DNA of 30,000 nucleotides, taken from Pigoraptor vietnamica (Eukaryota > Opisthokonta > Filasterea). Of this stretch, positions 22,477-30,000 are shown one piece after another. The notes beneath the pieces were generated by a model. The model was not told the DNA's origin. It saw nothing but the letters and a program-made list of their open reading frames with translations, and ran no database searches. The DNA is taken from the NCBI GenBank assembly GCA_943704525.1, contig CALSCQ010002303.1, positions 1-30,000 of the forward strand. The letters are read 5' to 3'. Both the position numbers and the translations under genes were made by a program. Positions within the stretch are counted from its first letter, which is position 1; the number at the start of each line of letters is the position of its first letter.

Positions 22477-23536
22477 TCACTTCCCCTTCGATAGAGAGGA
22501 CTGGATCACGAGCCCAGAGAGATCAGGGCCCGTGCCCTCCTTCTCCTGCAAACACACACGCAAGCCCAATGTCAGTTGTGCGACGACATCCCACGCACAC
22601 TGACAGATAAACTGCGATGGTCACGCACATTTGTGTGTGTGTGTGCGTGCGTGTGTGCAATAGCGTGCGAATGCGTGCACGCAACTTCCACGCGTGTGAA
22701 TCAACACGAGCACGCGTTTCGTGCGACAAGGCAAGCCACGCACCGCCCTGTAGGAGAGCATGAGCGACTTGAACTCGTTGAAGTCAGTGAAGCTGAGAAG
22801 AATGTCGAAAATGTCGCCGTTCACCTCATCCTGCCGCGCCCTGCGGAGGCAACGGAGCCGCCAAGGTGTTACACACGGGCGGTAACGGTGCCACGAGAGT
22901 ATTCCTCAAGGACTGATCGGAATGGAAGACACCCTCGCGCCGTTCTCATTGCAACTTACGTTGTACCAGCTCACCACGGCAAACCAAATGGAACCACCCA
23001 CGCAACAGCACGCCTACCCAGAAGTGCTTGCACGTCACACACGCACACACCACAAACAGGCACCGCGACACAAGCAAGAGCTTCCGCACACACGCACGCA
23101 CTCTCTCTCCAAACAAGTCAAAAGAGCTTCCGCGCGCACACACACAAATACACACACATTCCTAACGAGCACACCACACACGCACAAGCAGGTCGACTCA
23201 CTCGAGCTTCTTCACAAACTTGTCCATGACGAAATTGGGCACGCGCTCCTTCAGCTGGTCCTCAAGGTACTTCTCCACAAGCGCCGTCTGTAACAGCCGG
23301 GGCAATAGAGGGACGATCACCCGATGTAACACGCGAACCACACTCGCAATCTCACACCGCACATGCCATGCGCCCAAGTGATATCGCTGCAACCCACGTA
23401 TTTTTTGAAGATGTCCGTGTAGATAAACTTGTTCTCCTCCGTGTCCTCAAACTCCTTGTAGTGCTTGTTCATAAAGTCCTTCTGGAGCTTGGAAAACTTG
23501 TCGCCTGTGCCACACTTTGTTGGCATCGAGAGCCCG

Positions 23537-23605
<69 letters not shown>

Positions 23606-23956
23606 ACTCGCACATTGCATGGCGTGCGACAGATGGACAGCTACAGCACACTCACCAACAATGATGTCCTCAATGTAACCGACGATCGTGTCGAACTCCT
23701 TGTCCTCAGGTCCCGAATTCCTGTCGACGTGACGCATCCGTGGTCAGTCGACAGCTAAGGCAAAGATCGCAAGTGCATCTCCGCCTCTGTTATACTACTC
23801 ACTTGACGAGGGCGAATTCGCCGTCCACAGCCGTAATGTCTGCAACACGAACGATTTCACAAAGGTCATAATAAATATAAAAAAGGACTAACGTGGCAAT
23901 CTAGCGAAACGGGAGGTGCATTAGACGCTGCGCGGCGAGTCCCACGCACCCGTCAT
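22477..23956 (-). CDS. ARL2BP: ADP-ribosylation factor-like 2-binding protein (ARL2BP/BART)
   Basis: Effector that binds GTP-loaded ARL2/ARL3 through an all-helical BART domain; in animals it acts at centrosome/cilium base and mitochondria. Exons 23950-23956, 23803-23839, 23656-23720, 23398-23504, 23202-23287, 22744-22840 and 22477-22545 join to 155 residues (human protein 163). The family landmarks run in order: FDTIVGYIEDIIVGDKF, LQKDFMNKHYKEFEDTEENK, FIYTDIFKKYTALVEKYLED, QLKERVPNFVMDKF, DEVNGDIFDILLSFTDFNEF and KSLMLSYRAEKEGTGPDLSG. The first coding exon is only 7 nt (ATG ACG G), supported because it restores phase into an exon reading DITAVDGEFALVK. The 361-nt intron 22841-23201 and the CA-bearing intron 23505-23655 are the notable ones. 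Assignment is very strong; the tiny first exon is the weakest point. Confidence 0.94.
23538..23599. repeat. (CA)31 microsatellite in ARL2BP intron
   Basis: A pure 62-nt CA run on the plus strand (TG in the sense of the gene), inside intron 23505-23655. It is the longest uninterrupted dinucleotide run here. Confidence 0.95.
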
Positions 23957-24432
23957 TTTCACGCGGACAACCGAATCGCACAAACAGACAGTGTTGTGTC
24001 CTCAAACGTATGAGCCGATCCGTAAGCTCCCAGAGCAATAGATGCACGGTCGTGTGAATGCACGGCGCTGAGAGCAAAAGCGCACATGATCATCATTCTG
24101 ACACATTCCACATTTGCCTACCCCGTATGCAGGCAGAAGATTGTCCTACCCCGGATTCAAATTCTGTTAACTGAAATGCAAACGGATGTTGGGCGCCCTA
24201 ACGACCTGGACGTTGAAATACCACCACACGACTGTGTGGACGTCGCGCGAAACGGGAGGGTAGTTCAGGGAGGCGGTTAAACAATGGCCGACTTTACCCG
24301 CGTGAGGGGCTTTGCTACAGTTTTGCCCTCGTGTTCTCGCTTCCCCATGGTTCGCCTCCACTGACGTCATTCATGCGGAATCATATCCTCGACACACACA
24401 AGCAACTTGCTCCCTTTATCCATGTGGGCTGT
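23957..24432. other. Spacer between ARL2BP start and CCDC148 end
   Basis: 476 nt that should hold the ARL2BP promoter and the CCDC148 3' UTR, both on the minus strand. I see no TATA box, CCAAT core or coding exon. The word GCGAAACGGGAGG occurs near 24246, and a close copy (AGCGAAACGGGAGGTGC) occurs near 23904 in the adjacent ARL2BP intron; its significance is unknown. Confidence 0.5.
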
Positions 24433-26823
24433 TCATGACGGCACAGCTTTGAACACAGACGACATGAGGTCCCGCCGCGGCTGCACAACCGGCCGCATCG
24501 CCTCGAGCGCCATCCGCGCGTACTCGCTGCCCCCAAGCCCCGCATTCCGAATCGCCTCGGCCAACCGAAAGCGGCCGTCCATGTACGTCTGCCGCTCGTC
24601 GTACCCGTGCACACCAAAGAGATTCGGCCGACTTCCCGCGATGTCCATCGCCTTGCGGTCCGTGCGCGCCTTGTGTGTCACAGTGTCTTGCAGCAGCCGC
24701 ATCGGATCCCGTTCTGCCTCCACTGCGACCGTCTCGCGGAGGCGCTCAAGTCGCTGCAGCCTTTCCCTCTCCCGCTCCTCCGACTCCGCCTCCCGTCGCC
24801 GCCGTTCCTCTGCGCGTTCCTCCAGCATTTGCGCACGCCGCTGAATTTTGCCGACGTTTGCGGCGCGCTCTCGCTCGGCTTCCTGCGCAAACGCGCGGGC
24901 TCGCCGTTCCTCTTCTGCCGCCCGCGCGCGTTCCGCCTCGTCCTTCTTTCGCCGAAAGTCGCTGACCTTCGCGTGCTTCTCGCGCGCCTCTTGGAGCGCC
25001 CTCTCTTCTTCTGCGCGTCGGCGCTCGCGATCCTCCTGTTCTCGCTCATCCTCCTCGGCTTGGCGCGCGCGCAGCTCGTCCAGCTTGCGTTTGCGCCACG
25101 CCAACAGTCGCTCGTACTTTTCGAGGCGCACCTGCGCACTCAGCGCCGTCTGCTCAGCATCGGCTGCCGCCTGTGCCGCGCGCTCGATGGCGTCAACGAA
25201 GGACTCGCGCGCGGCATGGAGAAGCTCGCTGCGCTCCTCCTTCCACGACCTGAACGGGCACGGGGGAATCTCATGAGTTACAAGAGGCGTACGAACTGCA
25301 TGCAAGTGCCACTGACGGCATTCACACGCAAAAGGTACACTGTGAGGCACAGCAATCCCACACGCACCGCTCGATGCACTTGCGACGGCGGCGGTAGTTG
25401 ACGTGGCGGTGGTGCCAGTCGGCGTGCGCAACGATTTCCGCGCGCGTGCGAGAGGGCATCTCGGCGATGCACCGCTGTACAAGCTCATGCCACGGCCGTC
25501 CCGTGTATGCGTCGCTGAGGGTCACAAAGCGAAGGTGCTCGTCGGCAGACCATCCGCCGTGCGGTTGACTGCGACGGGATCCATGAACGACACGTGAGCA
25601 ACCAGCGCACAATACAACGACAGTGAAAGAAGTGAATGTAGATTCAAGTAATGAAAAACGCGTACGGACCGACTAGAACACAGAATCACGACACGGAAGC
25701 AGCTAACCATTAACGCCCGCCGCAAGCGACAGCGCGTTTTAACTTCACTCACGCTGTGACGTCCGCATAGCGCGCGCGCAGGTCGTCCATCTGCTGCCGG
25801 TGCTTCTCATCTACGACAAGGAATTCGAGCGCGTAGCCTTCGAACAGGCGCACGTCCGGACACTCCAGTGCCGACAGCTCCCACGGCACACCGGCGGCGC
25901 CCCCTTCGCCGTCCACTCCCTCGTCCTCACCCTGAGTGGCATCTTGGGTTTCGGTCGATTCGCTCGATGCGGCGTCCGTCGTACGCTGCGGAAGAGGACG
26001 CGCGAACACCAGTCGCGTCGCCTCGGCAATCTCCTGCGCGCGCGAATGGTCGCACACAACCGCACGCACGTGAGCAAATCCAGCGGAAGGGGCCTTGTCT
26101 TTCATTGGAATTACACACGCCACAACGCATTCACGGCGCAGTCACCCCACCTTTTCCAATGTCTCGAGTTCCCGTTGCAATTCGCTCCCGACCTTCCCCA
26201 CGGCCTCCTTCGTTGCCGCCATCATCGCGCGCACCCGTGCGGCCATTGCAGCCGCCGCCTCCTTCTCCCTCTCGCCCCCCTTCGTGCTCTTCGGCAGGGC
26301 GGACGACGCCAGCGACCGCGCAACACCGACCTGGTCCCTCAGTCCCTTCCCAAAGCGCACGACCGCCACAGCTCGCTCGCCCTCCTCCACGAGCATCTCC
26401 GCAAACGTCGCAGACACCTCCGCGTCCACATCGCGCCCCGCGAGTGCGAAGCCCTGCATGCGCTCGTGGAGACTCCTCTCCAGCTTGGCGGCCACGCGGG
26501 AAAGCTCCTCGCTCTCGGCTGCCCATCGCGATCGGTGGTGCGCTGCGACCGACTTTTGCTTTGTTTCGCGCGTCGTTTTCCGGATGGATTTGAATTTCGA
26601 GAGAGACTGGTCGCCCGCCTCGCGACGCGCCCTCGCCTCCTCCTTAAGCCGCTCGTAGTCGACGTCGTTGAAAGTGCGGCCGTGCTTTGTGAATATTCGG
26701 TCCAGCGAGAGGGCTGCGCGCGACGCAGGGGCATGAGCGTGGAGAGTAATCGCAGCACCGATATGCGCACGGTGCGATGCGTGCGCGCGTGTGTGTGTGC
26801 ATGTGTATAGATATGTGTGTGTG

Positions 26824-26900
<77 letters not shown>

Positions 26901-27061
26901 GCATGCATGCAGACGTCCGTGCATGTGTAGAGATTTGCTTGCCAGTTCGAGACCAATTGCAATACGCTAATTCAGAGCGCGCCCGTGCCCGTTGTGCGGA
27001 ACCCACACTCGCTGCGATCCCTGTGGGACGCAATGAAGACCTTCAAGTCGCGCCCGCTCAT
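24433..27061 (-). CDS. CCDC148: CCDC148 homologue (coiled-coil domain-containing protein 148)
   Basis: Exons 27007-27061, 26151-26713, 25753-26033, 25368-25568 and 24433-25249 join to 638 residues (human CCDC148 591). The N-terminal half is helical with the landmark FNDVDYERLKEEA. Mid-protein LSALECPDVRLFEGYALEFL matches the human LESLECPYPDL block, and MPSRTRAEIVAHADWHHRH matches its FPHKSRHDLVEHEKY block. Residues about 370-550 form a long Glu/Arg-rich coiled coil. The C-terminus carries the most diagnostic segments: RDPMRLLQDTVTHKARTDRK, FGVHGYDERQTYMDGRFRLA, EAIRNAGLGGSEYA and PRRDLMSSVFK. The molecular role of the family is poorly known; its distribution suggests a cilium/centriole link (family knowledge, moderate). 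The acceptor at 26034 is preferred, but an alternative at 26094 would add 20 in-frame residues. Intron 1 (293 nt) holds a long TG tract. Confidence 0.9.
26814..26901. repeat. Interrupted (TG)n microsatellite in CCDC148 intron 1
   Basis: About 88 nt of TG repeats on the plus strand, interrupted by TTT at 26838-26840, 26856-26858 and 26880-26882. The regular interruptions suggest short higher-order duplications of a (GT)nTTT unit. It lies wholly inside intron 26714-27006. Confidence 0.95.
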
Positions 27062-27557
27062 TCTCACTCTGCGGCCGTTTGCACGATCACTCCCAGAGTG
27101 TCTTTTTCACCAGTTGCGCCTGTGCCAAAGTGTGCCGCAGCCACCGTCGTCCTCGCACCTCACACTCGTCCACATGCACGCACAAACACACTGCACACGC
27201 CTCAACACAGTCCTTTTGCGGTCGTTTTACCAGGGCGCTTCCCACCATTGTACTCTGTCCTTTCCAACATGCCGGATCAACATTCCAGACTGGCACGTGA
27301 CGTGTTACAGCCGAGAAGTTTGAAACCGCGCGCCAAAAAAAGGTGTTGAAGGTTGGAGTTGAACTCGCTTTCCGCAGAAAAGAAAGGCGGCTCTCGGCAA
27401 CAAGAACTCCCCGCACCGCAGACTGCGCGCATACGAACAAAGCTCCGAGGCGTCGCCGGTGGCTCATTTGGCGCTGTGTATAGAATTGAGACCTTCCACA
27501 CTCGCTCGACATACCCCTCAACGTGCGCGCGTCTTTGCCCTGCCTCCACAAACGAAG
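27062..27557. promoter_or_regulatory. Divergent promoter CCDC148 / APC11 with two E2F-like sites
   Basis: 496 nt between head-to-head genes. Two matches to the E2F/DP consensus TTTSSCGC are present: TTTTGGCGCG on the minus strand at 27329-27338 and TTTGGCGC on the plus strand at 27467-27474, about 220 and 84 nt before the APC11 ATG. APC11 is a cell-cycle gene, so E2F control is plausible but inferred. No other open frame is credible. Confidence 0.45.
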
Positions 27558-27830
27558 ATGGCGGAGGGCACGTTAAAAGTGCGCATCAAGAGCTGGAACG
27601 GCGTGGCGGCGTGGCGGTGGAAGGTCGACGACGAGGTCTGCGGCATCTGTCGCATGGCGTTCGACGGGTGCTGCCCGGACTGCCGCGTGCCGGGCGACGG
27701 GTGTGCGCTCGTGTGGGGCCGCTGTCGACACGTCTTCCACATGCACTGCATCATGAAGTGGCTGCACTCGCAGGGAGAGCGACAGCGGTGCCCGATGTGC
27801 CGGCGCGACTGGGACTTTGTGTCAGAGTGA
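27558..27830 (+). CDS. ANAPC11: Anaphase-promoting complex subunit 11 (RING-H2)
   Basis: Catalytic RING subunit of the APC/C ubiquitin ligase; it binds the cullin subunit APC2 and recruits E2 enzymes. Single exon, 90 residues, versus 84 in human. The N-terminal strand KVRIKSWNGVAAWRW binds the cullin. The extended RING-H2 follows: CGICRMAFDGCCPDCRVPG, DGCALVWGRCRHVFHMHC, IMKWLHSQ, then CPMCRRDW. All zinc ligands, including the extra pair typical of APC11 (CCPDC), are present. The ATG at 27558 is chosen because it gives the family's usual distance to KVRIK. It is the only intronless gene in the window. Confidence 0.98.
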   Translation: MAEGTLKVRIKSWNGVAAWRWKVDDEVCGICRMAFDGCCPDCRVPGDGCALVWGRCRHVFHMHCIMKWLHSQGERQRCPMCRRDWDFVSE

Positions 27831-28295
27831 CGCGTCGTCGATCGCAGCGTCTTCCATCATGCCTGGCCATCGGCTTCGTGTGCGCGATTGCCAGCGACGC
27901 GAAGGGTCGCCATCTTGCGCCATGTGCGTATGCGATCGGCTGTCGTTGGCGATGCCTGTTAAGCCGACGGAGCACAACAACACTCGCGGGCCAATGCAAT
28001 GATTGCCAGCTGTTATTCTGCGCGTCTATTTGCGCGTGCATGCGTTCTGCTGCGTGCGTGCGTGTGAGGCCATTTCAAAATGCGCGTTATTCTCCGTGTG
28101 CACGTGCGCCTGCATGCCAGGGTGGCCTTATAGTAATCGCACACAGGCTGTTTTCATCCACTCTGCAGTCGGTGACAGTGGCCGCTCATTCTCATCGATT
28201 GCGACAGGGTGTGCAACAGGGACGGCTGCTCTATTTGTCACGAAGGGCTTTTTCGCCCATGAACGCAAACGATACATGACATGCGGAGAGGGGCT
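27831..28295. other. Convergent 3' spacer APC11 / TMC-like gene
   Basis: 465 nt between facing stop codons. It has CGTGCGTGCG-type words and no AATAAA on the plus strand. I see no coding exon or RNA gene. Confidence 0.6.
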
Positions 28296-29948
28296 TCATG
28301 TGCGCACGCCGTAGCGCTGGAGGAGGAAGCGCTTGTCGGCCGTTTCCTGAGAGCAAAACAGGCGAAAGTGTGTTATGAGAACGGTTCCTTATGTTAAAAC
28401 GAACCACAAGGAGCAGCATGGCTGCGTCAAAAGAGCACCCACACACACTCAACCAACGACGCGCGCTCCACACACGCAAGCAACACTACGCTACGCACCA
28501 GCTCAAGCTGAATCTCGAGCTCGTGCAGCCGCTTGCGCTGGTGGCGCGTCGTCATGATCGAGTAGAAGAGATAGCCCCTGTCGAGACGATGGTGTGGCCC
28601 ACGAGCGTCAGACGACTGCGAACAAATTGTACGCGCCGAACGGCACCTAACTACACACAAGACAGTTCAATAACACAGCGACAATCCAGTGCCTCTCCAC
28701 ACTGCACACACGTCGAGCTACAACGCGCCGGGCGCTACACAAACGAGACGGAACAGACGCCCGTGTTTGGCACAGTACGCACAAGAGGAAGAAGCAGACG
28801 GGAATGAGGAAGGCGACCGTGAAGAGGTACTCGGTGATCGCATAGAGCCCCGAGGGTGCGCCCGCAATCCAGTCGGGAATCGTCTGCCATATCGTGCGCT
28901 CGAGCGCGTGCGGTCCGCACGTCTGCGTCTCTCTGCGACAACGCGCACAAACAATGCCGTGAGTTCGAGAGAGATGAACAAGCCAAGGGTGGCATGCAAA
29001 TAACATTCGCACACATGCAAGCCACTTTGTCGACCGCACACAACCCCCACCTTACGATGATGTAGCCGACGGGCGCGAAGACGGCGATGAGGGCGGCGAG
29101 CATGACCATAAGGAAGAAGTTGCTCGAGCGCGAGGCGCCGTAGTAGCGGTCGGGCTGCTTTGCGTAGCGCAGGTAGATGAACTTCTTGGCGTAGAAAGTG
29201 AGGATGCAAGACAGCGCGCCGACGATCGGCAGGAGCGGACAGAACGTGCTTCCCAGCCTGTGTGGGAGAGGGAAGGGTCAAGAGCTGGTTGATGCATGCC
29301 ACCATGTAAACACTCATCGCACTATGCAATACGGCAGTCAGCCCCAGTACAGGCGCAGAGACAGACATAGACACATATTGCGTCGACCACACTGAGAGAC
29401 CTCAGTTCAGCAGGCAGTCATACGGGTCGAAACTCCATCGACTCGACATGACCACACGCAGAGAGAGAGAAGACCACAAACCGACATGTACACGTGCGCA
29501 CACGCACCACACGAGCGACTGCCGGTAAGCAAGGTCGAGAATGTTGTTCTGCACGTTGAAGTCGCGCCGAGTGCCCAGGTGCCGCCGCTTGATCATTAGC
29601 CAGACGTACAGCGGCTCCCCGATAAGCGTCGTCGCGGTGTTGATCTGCCGAAACAATCGCAGTGCGTGAGACACATGCAAACCACACATCTCACGGATAT
29701 ATTACGGAGACGACCCCACGCACGAACACACACCACAGCTCACGACGCGCACACTCCCCACTTGCGTGCACGTATGCGACTCAATGGTCAAGCCAACACA
29801 CGGTCGCCGCGCACCCACCGTGATGTCCGCGAGCGTCTGCCGGTAGAACTGCATGCCGAGCCAGTTGACCCAGCAGCCCTGGGGCTTGCGCGTGCGCCAC
29901 ACCGAAATCACAATCACAATTATGCTGCCGATCCGCACGAAGAACGAC
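28296..29948 (-). CDS. TMC: TMC-like (transmembrane channel-like) protein, C-terminal part (5' partial)
   Basis: Polytopic membrane protein of the TMC family (mechanosensory channels, related to TMEM16/OSCA folds). Exons 29819-29948, 29508-29644, 29051-29257, 28783-28932, 28499-28577 and 28296-28346 give about 250 residues; the N-terminal part lies right of the window. The segment CWVNWLGMQFYRQTLADI aligns with the family signature CWETxVGQExY. Next comes FNVQNNILDLAYRQSLVWLG with CPLLP, matching the TMC 'LDLIYxQTLxWLGxxFxPLLP' region. Membrane helices: GSIIVIVISVW, TFCPLLPIVGALSCILTFY, NFFLMVMLAALIAVFAPVGY and YLFTVAFLIPVCFFLLGYLF; the last is created by joining two exons, which supports that junction. 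It ends in a short charged cytosolic tail (KRLHELEIQLELETADKRF). Confidence 0.88.
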
Positions 29949-30000
29949 CTGCGCCATTTGTGGAAAGGGTGGGGGTTAGGCGAGCAACAGGTTCAAATTC

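Noticed and set aside
22576-23229. 217-codon plus-strand open frame across ARL2BP introns and exons
   Set aside because: Rich in Thr-His and other products of CA repeats; it overlaps well-supported ARL2BP exons on the other strand.
23469-23651. Poly Val-Cys / Thr-His open frames at the CA microsatellite
   Set aside because: Direct translation of the dinucleotide repeat inside an intron.
24140-24180. tRNA T-arm-like word (GGATTCAAATTC)
   Set aside because: Flanking bases do not form a T stem, and no D arm, anticodon arm or acceptor pairing could be found nearby.
26131-26658. Open frames on both strands over CCDC148 exon 2
   Set aside because: Only the 26151-26713 minus-strand frame matches the CCDC148 N-terminal landmarks and joins in phase to its neighbours.

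Overview
This is a GC-rich, intron-dense nuclear segment of a eukaryote. I resolved ten protein genes plus one single-exon gene, and linked them with 56 inferred introns that all keep frame. Introns are mostly 57-361 nt, begin almost always with GTG and end in CAG or TAG. The gene set (Rab4, ARL2BP, CCDC148, a TMC-like channel, a fused LKR/SDH) suggests a free-living, probably flagellated unicellular eukaryote. I cannot place it more precisely from sequence alone. No tRNA, rRNA, retroelement, DNA transposon or CRISPR was recognised.

Layout, left to right. 91-1606 (+): 3' part of a bubblegum-type acyl-CoA synthetase. 1847-7378 (-): complete 22-exon bifunctional lysine-ketoglutarate reductase/saccharopine dehydrogenase (about 920 aa) with a mitochondrial presequence. 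8084-12686 (-): a 1341-residue secreted protein of six related modules, not matched to a named family. 13293-13953 (-): RNA polymerase I subunit RPA12. 14451-17307 (+): a kinesin with an unusually short intron inside the motor domain. 17747-19024 (-): Rab4. 19903-21577 (+): 2-aminoethylphosphonate transaminase (PhnW type) with a predicted mitochondrial presequence. 22477-23956 (-): ARL2BP/BART. 24433-27061 (-): CCDC148 homologue. 27558-27830 (+): APC11 RING subunit. 28296-29948 (-): 3' part of a TMC-like membrane protein running off the window.

The genes do not form one pathway. LKR/SDH and the AEP transaminase both look mitochondrial and both belong to amino-group metabolism. ARL2BP and CCDC148 are neighbours linked by family knowledge to microtubule/cilium biology. 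The most novel item is the six-module secreted protein. Its cysteines vary between modules in pairs, which predicts disulfides C1-C4 and C2-C3. All five of its introns are phase 1, and four fall at the same point of a module, as expected for a protein built by exon duplication.

Intergenic stretches are short (240-900 nt). They hold CCAAT-box-like motifs, two E2F-like sites near APC11, an AT-rich island and a few unexplained exon-like or eroded coding traces. CA/TG microsatellites sit in several introns.
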